A stretch of DNA of 52,702 bases from Butyrivibrio fibrisolvens 16/4 (GTDB taxonomy: Bacteria > Bacillota > Clostridia > Lachnospirales > Lachnospiraceae). The stretch is from positions 2,005,350-2,058,051 of the forward strand of contig FP929036.1 in NCBI GenBank assembly GCA_000209815.1, in the 5' to 3' direction. How positions within the stretch are numbered: the first letter of the stretch is position 1; each line of letters begins with the position of its first letter. Below are positions 9,452 to 17,863 of the stretch, piece after piece. Both the position numbers and the translations under genes were made by a program. The notes below the pieces were generated by a model, which did no database searches, had not been told where the DNA came from, and worked only from the letters and a program-made list of their open reading frames with translations.

Positions 9452-10240
9452 TTACCTGTATTTGTAGAAACTGTCTATCCTTCTTCCATCATTAAATTTA
9501 CCTAGAAGAAGTATTGACCCTGATTGATTTATCTCTGCTATACCTATTCTTGCAGAATACTGTTCAATATTTGAAATATAGAAAACATAAACTGGTTCAG
9601 TGAAAAAATAATCATATCGTTCTTCATCTGAAAGATTTTCTTCCACTTCCGCACAGCAGGCTCCGTTTTCTAGTAGAAATCTTCCTACGTTATCATAATC
9701 TTCCCTGGCAAAGGTAATTTCATATCCTTCCTCCTCTGGGAATTCCTTTTTAAGCTCTATCAAAGCACTATCCATATCCGATACAGCGGAAGGTTCAGTT
9801 GAAGAAACCTTAGGCTCAACTGTAGGATTACGGTCTGGGATAGTGTGCAAAAGGTAAAGAAGCCACATTTGTATAAATAAAATCAAGATTAAACAAACCG
9901 CAGCTGCATATTTTAAATAATCTTTTACGTTTACTATCTTTTCTTTAATCTTGATTTTATTTTTCGCATAATCACTACCAAGTATCGTCTCCATGCAGTG
10001 ATTACATATTACGTGATTGTCTGCTGGCATTCCGCAAAGAACACACTTCTCATCAATATCAACACCAGCTGCTATATCAAAAATCCTGGTTTTAAATCGG
10101 CGACCAAAAACAGAGTCTAGAATTCGTCGTTCATTTTCTAGCCTCAATATCCCCTCCACAACCTCCATACGATGAAAATCATATTTAGAAGTCAGGCTGG
10201 CCATATATAAAAATTCTTGTTTTAGTTTGTCGTCCGCCAT
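9452..10240 (-). CDS. Zinc-ribbon, single-span membrane protein of unknown function
   Basis: I do not recognise a named family. The 262-residue protein has a helical N-terminus, a zinc-ribbon-like CVLCG and CNHC pair (about residues 86-104), one membrane helix (about 130-150) and an acidic C-terminal domain of about 90 residues, presumably outside the cell. ATG 10238-10240 follows AAAAGGTAAAGTTG and is preferred to the adjacent TTG. It starts 12 bases after the PilZ gene stops, so the two form an operon. A link to c-di-GMP signalling is therefore possible, but only from context. Confidence 0.6.
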   Translation of the reverse strand: MADDKLKQEFLYMASLTSKYDFHRMEVVEGILRLENERRILDSVFGRRFKTRIFDIAAGVDIDEKCVLCGMPADNHVICNHCMETILGSDYAKNKIKIKEKIVNVKDYLKYAAAVCLILILFIQMWLLYLLHTIPDRNPTVEPKVSSTEPSAVSDMDSALIELKKEFPEEEGYEITFAREDYDNVGRFLLENGACCAEVEENLSDEERYDYFFTEPVYVFYISNIEQYSARIGIAEINQSGSILLLGKFNDGRRIDSFYKYR

Positions 10241-10252
10241 CAACTTTACCTT

Positions 10253-10915
10253 TTAATCAGACTTGTCATTTGCTTTACGATCCATTCCTTTAAAACATAA
10301 ATATGCAAGAAGCTTATTGTCACGTTCTAAAACCTTTCCTGCATAAAGAATTCCATCTTTTTCTGCTTCTGCTCTGACTATCTGAGCTAGTATGGCTAAA
10401 CTGAAATCTGTTTTATGCGCAGTATCAGCAAAATTAATCTCTACCTTATCTCCTATGGTAACTCTATTTGCATTTCCAATAAAAGAGACACCACTATCAC
10501 TTACATCAATCACAGAAATAGAGAAACGTCTGCCATCTTCCATCATGGCAGAACCTGGTTTTTTAACCATAACTCTAGCATCCTCTCTTCTTTCACTGGA
10601 TGCTGCTATAATTCCGAAATTACTGGAATCTACGGCGTAATAATCCACGCCCTTGAATTTTACTAGATTGACTGAAACATTTTTCCAAACAACTCTACCG
10701 CCAGTATTTGGATCAATGCAATGTAAAGAGAATGTCAGGCTCTTAGGTGAACCCTGAGTAAAATCGATAGCCTGATTATTGTAGACATAAGGCTTAACTA
10801 ACACACCTGTACCTGCGTTAGTTCCTACCACTTCTGTCTTCAGTTCGAAGGATGAGCCGCCGACTAATATTTCAAGTGTAACTATCTGGCCAGCCTCAAG
10901 CTGATGAATATTCAT
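10253..10915 (-). CDS. PilZ-domain c-di-GMP receptor (YcgR-like)
   Basis: Cytoplasmic protein of 220 residues with the two PilZ nucleotide-binding motifs in order: RxxxR as REDAR within SERREDAR (about residue 109) and DxSxxG as DVSDSG (about 138). The N-terminal half (about 1-100) resembles the beta-barrel YcgR-type domain that precedes PilZ in flagellar brake proteins. By family knowledge it should bind c-di-GMP and act on motility or surface behaviour. It is co-transcribed with the membrane protein at 9452. A diguanylate cyclase lies 2 kb upstream, in a different transcription unit. Confidence 0.85.
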   Translation of the reverse strand: MNIHQLEAGQIVTLEILVGGSSFELKTEVVGTNAGTGVLVKPYVYNNQAIDFTQGSPKSLTFSLHCIDPNTGGRVVWKNVSVNLVKFKGVDYYAVDSSNFGIIAASSERREDARVMVKKPGSAMMEDGRRFSISVIDVSDSGVSFIGNANRVTIGDKVEINFADTAHKTDFSLAILAQIVRAEAEKDGILYAGKVLERDNKLLAYLCFKGMDRKANDKSD

Positions 10916-11037
10916 TACTATCTCCCTTAGCCTTTCATATATTATCTATTATATATGAACATCGGCTATTTATCACAATTTTTTAAGACTTTTTATGCGA
11001 TATTGATGGAAAAGCCCCAAAAAATCTAAATTATTTA

Positions 11038-11898
11038 TTAATTGCTCTGAGAAAAACGCTTAGCTGCTTCTACCACATGCTTTACCAAAATGCTTGTAGT
11101 AACGCCTCCCACTCCACCTGGAACAGGTGTTATTGCATCTACTACTGACTCGACTTCATCAAAACGTACATCTCCACAAAGCTTGTTCTTCTCAGAATTC
11201 CAGCTGATTCCCACATCAATAACCGTTTGACCTTCAGATAGATACTCTGCGCCTACACTCTCCATCTGGCCAGATGCTACAACTACAATATCCGCATTTT
11301 TCGTAATTGAAGGAACATCCACAGTTCTTGTATGACAAATTGTAACAGTGGCATTTTTATGCATAAGCATCATTGCGACAGGACGTCCTATTACAAGTGA
11401 TCTTCCAATAACAGCAACCTTCTTTCCTGAAATAGGAACATTATAATAATCCAGAATTTCCATAGCAGCCTCTGCTGTACAAGGTGCAAAACCGAGCTTA
11501 GTATTTGTAAACACTCCTGCAAGAGATAAATCTGTACATCCATCCACATCCTTATCAGCATTAAGTAGCTTCCTAGCTTTTTCTCCATCTATATGCTTAG
11601 GAAGAGGTCTAAACATAAGGATTCCGTGTATTGTTATATCATTATTTAATTTTATCAAGGTATCAAAGAACTCTTCCTCTGCAACATCCTCAGGAAGGGC
11701 AAAAACCTTTACCTCTACTCCCACCTGTTCACAGCGCTTTAGAGCACCTTTTTCATATGATAAATCATCCGGCCTTTCTCCCACTCTAAGTATTCCAAGT
11801 GTAGGTGTGATTCCCTTTGATTTTAATTCCTCTACATCTTTACTAAGCTTATTATTTAATGCTTCAACAACATCTTTTCCCTTTAATAATCTAGCCAT
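11038..11898 (-). CDS. folD: Bifunctional methylene-THF dehydrogenase / methenyl-THF cyclohydrolase
   Basis: Interconverts methylene-, methenyl- and 10-formyl-tetrahydrofolate in the cytosol. At 286 residues it is the usual length. The catalytic Tyr-Lys region is SYEKGALKRC; the family motif with Asp is LNADKDVDG; the nucleotide site is VIGRSLVIGRPVA; the C-terminal signature is TPVPGGVGGVTTSIL. It begins 14 bases after fchA, so both folate enzymes are co-expressed. Having both FolD and FchA is common in anaerobic Firmicutes that use formate and one-carbon units. Confidence 0.97.
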   Translation of the reverse strand: MARLLKGKDVVEALNNKLSKDVEELKSKGITPTLGILRVGERPDDLSYEKGALKRCEQVGVEVKVFALPEDVAEEEFFDTLIKLNNDITIHGILMFRPLPKHIDGEKARKLLNADKDVDGCTDLSLAGVFTNTKLGFAPCTAEAAMEILDYYNVPISGKKVAVIGRSLVIGRPVAMMLMHKNATVTICHTRTVDVPSITKNADIVVVASGQMESVGAEYLSEGQTVIDVGISWNSEKNKLCGDVRFDEVESVVDAITPVPGGVGGVTTSILVKHVVEAAKRFSQSN

Positions 11899-11912
11899 TA
11901 AATCTAGTCCTC

Positions 11913-12526
11913 CTATAATCTATTCCAAACATCATCATAGATTGCTTTTGCCTTGGTAGTATATTCTTCTACCATTTCATCAACCTGACGATCTAAATTT
12001 TCTGCGTACTCTCTATCTTTCATAGATTTTGTATTGATTCTAACATTTACTGCAGCACCCTTTATAGCTCCCTCAAGCATAGCCACACCAGTAGCAGCAT
12101 CACTAATCATTAATGTGGAACCCTTATCTGCAAAATCTCTCTGAAGATCTACAGCTATACAGGCAAGCTTCAGTATCTTAAAAGGAACACTCGCTGCATC
12201 TCTAAGGCATTTTTCCATTATCTCGTCTCTTCCTTCAGCATCCTTTGGAAGCGAATATGCTTTTGACAATGGCTCAAAGGCTGTGGCATCATCCTCGATG
12301 CATTGAAGAAGAGCCTCTCTAAGCTTTTCAGCTTCATCCATCAGCTCAATTATTTCTGGTTCTACATCAGCATATTTTTCTTACCAACAGTAAATTCACC
12401 CACCATATCACCTAATGCAATTCCAATAGCTGCCACTATAGCACTGGCCCCGCCGCCACCTGGAACAGAAGTCTTAGATGCAAGTTTCTTTGTAAAATCA
12501 GCAACACTAGAATTAATTAAATCCAT
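11913..12526 (-). CDS. fchA: Methenyl-THF cyclohydrolase / formiminotransferase-cyclodeaminase family (FchA), broken by one frameshift
   Basis: Folate one-carbon enzyme of the cyclodeaminase family, 204 residues when one base is restored. ATG 12524-12526 follows AGGAG with a 9-10 base gap. The N-terminus carries the family motif VPGGGGASAIVAAIG; this part is intact up to FTVGKK. There the run AAGAAAAATATG (T run at plus 12375-12379) lacks one A; adding it gives GKKKYADVEPEI and joins the long downstream frame (from 12341), which ends YDDVWNRL. Without the repair the encoded product would lack its folate-binding Gly-rich region. It lies directly upstream of folD. Confidence 0.88.
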
Positions 12527-12562
12527 AAATAATTTTTCTCCTATAACCTATAAAATATAAAC

Positions 12563-12602
12563 AAAACTCCAAAGCCTTGAAATCTCAAAGCCTTGGAGTT
12601 TT
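12563..12602 (-). terminator. Terminator after the diguanylate cyclase operon
   Basis: Stem AAAACTCCAA/TTGGAGTTTT encloses a second AAGGCTTTGA-type stem; TTTTGTTTATATT follows on the minus strand. It overlaps the stop codon of the small ORF at 12601 and sits directly before the fchA start. Confidence 0.8.
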
Positions 12603-12847
12603 ATGCCTTTATAAAATCAAATATAGTCATCTGATTAGAATCTGAAACCAGTGAATCATACATTTCCTGCTCTTCTGCAGTCATTTCTCTGTGAAACACA
12701 TAAGTCTCCTGTTTAATTGTTCCGTCTATATCAAAATACAACTGTCTGTAATTGATATTCTCCCTATCTGTCATACAGCCTTCAAGTTCCTTTCAAGTCA
12801 TCATTATAAGCATAATCCATAGCTGTTGCAATTGTTTTATCGCTCAT
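12601..12847 (-). CDS. Small acidic protein coupled to the diguanylate cyclase, probable frameshift
   Basis: Unknown small protein of about 81 residues. ATG at 12845-12847 overlaps the last codons of the cyclase gene (AATGAGCGATAA). The frame reads MSDKTIATAMDYAYNDDLK and stops at 21 codons. Ignoring one G in TTGAAAGGAACTTG (about 12790-12795) continues it as ELEGCMTDREN through FDIDGTIKQE to FDFIKA and a TAA at 12601, right at the terminator. A second possible reading is a 58-residue ORF from the internal ATG of MTDREN. No family recognised. The apparent error is one extra base, unlike the A-run losses elsewhere. Confidence 0.45.
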
Positions 12848-14510
12848 TGCGACGCTCATGCTCAATAGATGAATAATATGCCTTTTTATCAAGATACATA
12901 TTATCATCTGCAATCTTACAAAGCGCATTTAAATCAACATTTGGATAATCACGCAAAGACGCCGAACCTACTGCCATACTTATCTTGTCTATATATTGGC
13001 CCTTCCAGCTAGTCATACAATCATTTAGCCTTTTAAGACGAGTATGTAATTCCTTTTCGTCAGCTATAAAGGTAGCTATAAACTCATCTCCGCCCATTCT
13101 GCTAATAATACTGGTGCTGTTATCTTTAAATGATTTATTAATGCATTCTGCAGCCCCAACCAAAAGCTCATCACCTGCATCATGGCCTAATGTATCATTA
13201 ACACGCTTCAACCCGTTGACATCAAAGAAAACTATTGTGAAATCCGATGAAAGATTCTTTCCTTCAAGGCTCTTCATTTCCTCATAGAAAAATCTTCTAT
13301 TTGTCAGTCTGGTTAGCTCATCTGTGTAGGCAAGCTCCTTTACCTGTACAAGCTCTGCCTCCTCCTCAACTTTCGATCCAATTCTTCGATAGATTACACC
13401 GAGCTGAATTCCTATATATATCATAAGTCCTATAACTACAACCAAATTGTAATAGCTATCAATACTATTGATATACATAGCAAGAGCAATAACAACTACA
13501 AGAAGAAAAATGCTGTTACCTATAGCAATTTGTCTTCTTTCATTTTGTCGCTTTTCTTCTTTAATACTTGAATATGTATAGTATCCAACGAAAAATAGCA
13601 TGGTAAAATCAATAAAATGGGCAAATATGACTATGTCGCCCCAATCTACAATTCCAATTAACGAAAATAGAAATGCTCCTAAAATCATTAAGGCATATAT
13701 ACCATCTATAATGTTATCGATTTTACTCACTCTAAAATGGACAGCCCTTACAAGCTCAAAAAAAGACAAGGCCATAAGCAAAAAAGCCATAATTTCAAGG
13801 ATTGCAAAACCTGTATAATTGCCAAATACTACTTCAAGTATCCTTGATTGGCAAATAAGCCATATTCCGGATAACACAGAAAAAAATCCTGAATATAGCA
13901 CAGCCTCAAAGGAAAGTTGACGTAAAATAAGGGATTTTCTAATAATGAAATGTAAAGCTATTAATATCTCCAATATTCCAGAGAATACAAGAACAACAGC
14001 TATTACAAGAGAAAACATATTTTTCTTTAGAAGAACTATTCCCCAGCCAGAGCGTGTTGTGATATATGAAGCGGTAATCTCAGAACCATACAAAGAATCC
14101 TGAAGATCAAACTCTATTTTTATTCTCTTGCCTGAATAAGAAGGCTTCATTGGAACATGAATTTCTTTATTTCCAACATTTGAAGTGTTTCCAAAAAGCT
14201 TGGCATCGACAGAGCGATATATCTCCTCATTGTTTATAAAAGCTCTGGCAGAGTCATAAAAGCACTGAACAATAAGAAACTGATCTCCATATACAACCGG
14301 TAAATCCTGTTCTATAGTAAATACGCCGTCTTTTGCATATGGAAATTCAATCTCAACATTATCAACACACCACCCTTTATCCAGCTCGATAAAATTCTCG
14401 CCAAACTGAGCAGTGTCCTGATTACTATAGGCAAAGCCTATTATCATTATGAAAAGAACAAAAATAATGTAGACTGTTGCAACTACACGTTTTATAAGCC
14501 CCTTATTCAT
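12837..14510 (-). CDS. Membrane diguanylate cyclase with 7TM sensor (GGDEF)
   Basis: Makes c-di-GMP from two GTP. The 557-residue protein has an N-terminal helix, an extracellular beta-rich domain (about 30-150), seven predicted membrane helices (about 155-370), a short coiled linker, and a C-terminal GGDEF domain (about 390-545). The active site RMGGDEFIATF is intact, as are FFDVNGLKRVNDTLGHDAGD and the YTDELTRLTNRR entry motif. The topology matches 7TMR-DISM receptors, so an external ligand probably controls the enzyme (inference). ATG at 14508-14510 has AGGAG seven bases upstream. It follows the PfkB gene by 24 bases and overlaps the next small ORF. Confidence 0.92.
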   Translation of the reverse strand: MNKGLIKRVVATVYIIFVLFIMIIGFAYSNQDTAQFGENFIELDKGWCVDNVEIEFPYAKDGVFTIEQDLPVVYGDQFLIVQCFYDSARAFINNEEIYRSVDAKLFGNTSNVGNKEIHVPMKPSYSGKRIKIEFDLQDSLYGSEITASYITTRSGWGIVLLKKNMFSLVIAVVLVFSGILEILIALHFIIRKSLILRQLSFEAVLYSGFFSVLSGIWLICQSRILEVVFGNYTGFAILEIMAFLLMALSFFELVRAVHFRVSKIDNIIDGIYALMILGAFLFSLIGIVDWGDIVIFAHFIDFTMLFFVGYYTYSSIKEEKRQNERRQIAIGNSIFLLVVVIALAMYINSIDSYYNLVVVIGLMIYIGIQLGVIYRRIGSKVEEEAELVQVKELAYTDELTRLTNRRFFYEEMKSLEGKNLSSDFTIVFFDVNGLKRVNDTLGHDAGDELLVGAAECINKSFKDNSTSIISRMGGDEFIATFIADEKELHTRLKRLNDCMTSWKGQYIDKISMAVGSASLRDYPNVDLNALCKIADDNMYLDKKAYYSSIEHERRNER

Positions 14511-14534
14511 AACCCCACTCCTACGTAATAACTA

Positions 14535-15461
14535 TTAGTTATTAACCTCGATACCAAATTCACTTGGCAAGAATCTTGGACATACATTGTCGGAAGTAAC
14601 AATTACAGATGCTGCAAGTGTTGAACCAATCTCGCAAGCTTCCTCTATTGTCTTTCCATATGTAAGACCAATAGTAACGCCTGCGAAGAAAGAATCTCCT
14701 GCACCTGTTGTATCCTTTACATCAACCTTTCTTGCTGGAACAAAACCTGTATTACCCTCAATATCTGCAAATACAGCACCCTGTCCACCAAGAGTAACTA
14801 TCATCTTCTTAATCTGAGCGCCCTGAATCTTCTTAGATAATATTTCCTGCATTTCCTCTGGAGACTTTTCAGAGTAATCATCCATGAAAAGAATACCTGC
14901 CTCCTGCTGATTACATACAAAGCACTCTACATTCTTAAGAAAATCTCTACGCTCAACTGCAATACTCATATTAGAAACTGCAGCATAAACCTTTAGATTA
15001 TATTTCTCAGCATATTTAAACACTCTTTTTATAGTGTCTTTTTCCATATCTATCTCAAGAGCAATGCTATCTGCATCCTTAAAAATTTCATCACCCTCTT
15101 CATCAAGAATATTATTGATTTCAGAAAGATCTGGGCGCTTTGAAATAGATGCAACCACATCGCCATGATTATCAAAAACTGCAAGCCACTTTCCCATTCC
15201 ATCAGGAGTGCGACGAACAAATCTTGTATCTACCTTGTGATTATTAAGCTTCTCTAAAACTCCTGTACCGATACCGCTATCATCAACAAGGCTGACAAAT
15301 GTAGGTCTAAGCTCTACATTGGCAATATCCTCAACAACATTTCTACTAACACCACCGTGAACTTCCTCTACTGTACCAACATTTCTACCTGCTGGTATGT
15401 AGCTGGCTGTAGAATGTCCTTTAATATCAATAAAAACTGCTCCTAGTACTACGATTCCCAT
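14535..15461 (-). CDS. PfkB-family carbohydrate/nucleoside kinase
   Basis: Cytosolic sugar or nucleoside kinase of 308 residues. The ATG at 15459-15461 is chosen because AAGGAGT lies nine bases upstream, inside the longer frame from 15494. The N-terminal GGVSRNVVEDIA is the PfkB substrate-side signature; the C-terminal anion hole and catalytic Asp are in DTTGAGDSFFAG. The GGV-RNVAE type N-terminus resembles pseudouridine kinases more than ribokinase or fructokinase, but no PsuG-like partner is visible, so the substrate stays open. It heads an operon with the diguanylate cyclase. Confidence 0.85.
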   Translation of the reverse strand: MGIVVLGAVFIDIKGHSTASYIPAGRNVGTVEEVHGGVSRNVVEDIANVELRPTFVSLVDDSGIGTGVLEKLNNHKVDTRFVRRTPDGMGKWLAVFDNHGDVVASISKRPDLSEINNILDEEGDEIFKDADSIALEIDMEKDTIKRVFKYAEKYNLKVYAAVSNMSIAVERRDFLKNVECFVCNQQEAGILFMDDYSEKSPEEMQEILSKKIQGAQIKKMIVTLGGQGAVFADIEGNTGFVPARKVDVKDTTGAGDSFFAGVTIGLTYGKTIEEACEIGSTLAASVIVTSDNVCPRFLPSEFGIEVNN

Positions 15462-15496
15462 GCTATTTATACTCCTTAACAAAAATAGTATCATTG

Positions 15497-15524
15497 ATTA
15501 TAGCACTACGTGTTATAATAGCAA
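15497..15524 (-). promoter_or_regulatory. Promoter of the PfkB-GGDEF operon with internal inverted repeat
   Basis: TTGCTA (15519-15524) and TATAAT (15497-15502) are 16 bases apart on the minus strand. The spacer and -10 coincide with a near-perfect inverted repeat, TTATAGCAC-TAC-GTGTTATAA (15498-15518, one mismatch), which suggests a repressor site. Confidence 0.5.
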
Positions 15525-15596
15525 ATAATTGTGTTAAAAAATTAATTCACAAGGTTCCTGCTTTATATTAAATACACAGGTAAGAGGAAAATAAAA

Positions 15597-16527
15597 ATGA
15601 TTAAAGTAGATTTGATAACAGGATTCTTAGGCAGTGGTAAAACTACCTTCCTAAAAAATATGCTAAACATTTTATAGACCAGGGTCAGCGCATAGGAATA
15701 CTGGAAAATGACTACGGTGCAGTAAATGTTGATATGCTTCTATTAAATGAGCTTCGTGGTGAGAACTGCGAATTAGAGATGGTTGCTGGTGGATGTGATG
15801 CAGATTGCCACAGACGCCGCTTTAAAACAAAGCTTATTTCTATGGGTATGAGTGGATATAACCGTGTAATCATTGAGCCTTCTGGTATTTTTGATGTGGA
15901 TGAATTTTTCGATTCACTTAGAGATGAGCCATTAGACAGATGGTACGAAATTGGTAACGTAATTACGATAGTAAACGCAAAGCTTGATGAAAATCTTTCT
16001 GATGATTCAGATTTCTTTTTGGCTTCACAGATTGCAAACTCTGGAATCATACTGCTTAGCCGTAGTCAACTTACCGATGAGGCTCATATTAATGCCACTA
16101 TCTCCCATCTAAAAAAAGCTTCTGAAAAAGCAAAGCTTGATAAAAATATAGACTCAATCATTTTTTCCAAGGATTGGAACGAGCTTACATCAGAAGATTT
16201 TGAAAAATAGCCACTAGTGGATATAGCACCCACTCCTATATAAAAAAACTTGGAACAGATGACGCAGCTTACAAGACCCTATACTTCCTAGAGCTTCCTA
16301 TGACAAAACAAGGGCTTAAAGAAAAAATTGATACACTAATGTCCAACTCAGAATATGGAAAAATATTTAGGGCAAAAGGCTTCTTTAATGAGGATGGCAA
16401 ATGGTATCAGTTTAACGCCACTAAAGAAGATTTCGAGTTGACAGAAATGCCTGTTGGTCAGCAGGTATTTATCATTATCGGAGAAGAAATAAACGAATCA
16501 AAAGTAAAAGAATTATTCAGTCTATAA
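15597..16527 (+). CDS. CobW/COG0523-like GTPase, broken by two frameshifts
   Basis: G3E-family P-loop GTPase, 310 residues after restoring two bases. ATG 15597-15599 follows AGAGG. Walker A is GFLGSGKTT near the N-terminus, followed by ENDYGAVNVD. The breaks are CTAAAAAATATG (A run 15653-15658) and GAAAAATAG (A run 16203-16207); one A added at each joins LKKYAKHF and FEKIATSGY. The metal-binding CxCC motif of COG0523 metallochaperones is replaced by GGCDADCHRRR, and the usual NKxD base-recognition motif appears as LLSRSQL, so nucleotide and metal binding may differ from the family norm. Metal insertion is the family role; the target here is unknown. A + terminator follows. Confidence 0.8.
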
Positions 16528-16531
16528 TAAT

Positions 16532-16571
16532 AGCGGGTCCCCTAGATTTTCTTAGATGACCCGCTTTTTTA
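16532..16571 (+). terminator. Terminator of the CobW-like gene
   Basis: Stem AGCGGGTC/GACCCGCT with an inner CTAGA/TTAG pairing is followed by seven T on the plus strand, five bases after the stop codon. Confidence 0.88.
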
Positions 16572-16604
16572 TCTTTTCAAAAATGCTGTAATCTGCCTTT
16601 GCAG

Positions 16605-16805
16605 TTACTGTACATCAATATAATCTGGCTCATCGTCCATAATAATAGCTGCAATGATATAAGCAAGAATACCAGAACCTGCGCCCAATACAAAAGCGAC
16701 CCAGATAAGGCGAACTATTGTAGGATCAATATCAAAATAATCAGCTACACCGCCACATACACCACAAATCTTTTTATCTCTGCTCTTATATAATTTCTTA
16801 GCCAT
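16605..16805 (-). CDS. PspC-domain small membrane protein
   Basis: A 66-residue protein that is almost entirely one PspC domain. It has a basic N-terminus (KKLYKSRDKK), the hallmark GVCGGVADYFDIDPTIVRL, and one membrane helix (about residues 33-54). Stand-alone PspC proteins are thought to sense or buffer envelope stress (family knowledge); no PspA partner lies in this window. The start has an AAGAGAGG ribosome site. Convergent with the CobW-like gene. Confidence 0.88.
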   Translation of the reverse strand: MAKKLYKSRDKKICGVCGGVADYFDIDPTIVRLIWVAFVLGAGSGILAYIIAAIIMDDEPDYIDVQ

Positions 16806-17133
16806 AATAAATACCTCTCTTTCTTTTGATAACTATATATTATTAGATTTATATATAAAAATATACCCCTATAATTGCAAAGATTGCCTGCCTATTTTTC
16901 TATTTTTGAGAAATACGCTCCATAAACACAAATCTGCAAAAAATACAATAAAAATGGTTGCCCGCCAGCAACCATTTTAAGGGAGAATGATATATGAAAA
17001 AGTTTTTTATCGCTCTTGCGATGTATAGATAATACTTTACTAATATGTTTTTCACCTGACTCTAATGTGACGGTCTTCTGAACATTTATAAAATTGCAAT
17101 TAGGGTTTATAATATAATCATCCAGGAGGATGT
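16806..17133. other. Divergent intergenic region with a strong hairpin and a 12-codon ORF
   Basis: 328 bases without a normal gene. At 16951-16978 an 11-bp perfect stem, AAAATGGTTGC/GCAACCATTTT, has loop CCGCCA. Sixteen bases later ATG (16994) with a GGGAGA site opens MKKFFIALAMYR and stops at 17032. TATAATATAAT at 17109-17119 may be a -10 region for the next gene. Function unknown; a leader peptide, small RNA or remnant of a secreted protein gene are all possible. Confidence 0.35.
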
Positions 17134-17814
17134 ATGGGAGGCGAAGAACAAAGCAAGGGTAGTAAATTACATATCATAATTGCTATTGTAATAGGCATTG
17201 AAATAATCGCCTTATTGGGTATCTTTGGCTTTTTTGTAATTAATAAATCTAATTCTAATAAATCTGAAACCGCATCCGCGCCTATTACTAATTCCACTTC
17301 TTCAGACACACCTGCTACTAACAATTCCCCAGTTACAGAAACCTCCGCTACTAAGACAACACCTACTCCTACGCCAGTTCCTACACCTACCCCAGTTGTA
17401 ACCATTCAACACACAGTTGATGGAATCACCTTCGAGATTCCTGACAAATTCAAAAATACTAACGGGGATTTTAAATCTGATTATTCACAGCTGTATTTCT
17501 TTTCAAAAAAGATTCCAGGCTTCTGGGCCATATATATGGTAGCACCTGATAGCGAAATAGATAATTATGCTGATACCTATGTAACTCAGTATTTTCCTGG
17601 TGCCAAAAGAGAAGAAGCAGATGATACAAAAGTAGCCGGCTGCAAAGGTAGAAAATATAAATACACTGCCAACTACAACGGCGAGAAAAGTATTCTGGTG
17701 GCAAATATAGTCGTTAGTCCTAGTAAAGATGGAGTTGTTGCAGCAATCTTTCTTACCCCAGAAAAGAACTCAGAACTAGCAGATTACAACTCTATAATAG
17801 AAAGCGCAAAATAA
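17134..17814 (+). CDS. Membrane-anchored protein with Thr-Pro linker, unknown function
   Basis: 226 residues: a short polar N-terminus, one membrane helix (about 11-37), a Ser/Thr/Asn-rich stretch, a Thr-Pro linker (about 75-88) and a folded extracellular domain (about 90-226) beginning VDGITFEIPDKF. No Cys pair, lipobox or catalytic motif is evident. AGGAGG sits four bases before the ATG, which is close; no better start is in frame. The C-terminal domain pattern resembles small PsbP- or lipoprotein-like folds only vaguely, so I give no function. It is monocistronic, between two divergent or convergent neighbours. Confidence 0.65.
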   Translation: MGGEEQSKGSKLHIIIAIVIGIEIIALLGIFGFFVINKSNSNKSETASAPITNSTSSDTPATNNSPVTETSATKTTPTPTPVPTPTPVVTIQHTVDGITFEIPDKFKNTNGDFKSDYSQLYFFSKKIPGFWAIYMVAPDSEIDNYADTYVTQYFPGAKREEADDTKVAGCKGRKYKYTANYNGEKSILVANIVVSPSKDGVVAAIFLTPEKNSELADYNSIIESAK

Positions 17815-17850
17815 GGAGCTACTCCATGTTGATATTATGGGTAGCTCCTT
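17813..17850. terminator. Bidirectional terminator
   Basis: AAGGAGCTAC pairs with GTAGCTCCTT across an 18-base loop. TATATTTT follows on the plus strand and ATTTTG on the minus strand. It serves the gene ending at 17814 and the LeuC-like gene ending at 17864. Confidence 0.7.
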
Positions 17851-17863
17851 TATATTTTGATAT

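Noticed and set aside
17118-17405. Minus-strand Gly-Val rich ORF
   Set aside because: Antisense of the membrane protein with a Thr-Pro linker; no ribosome site.
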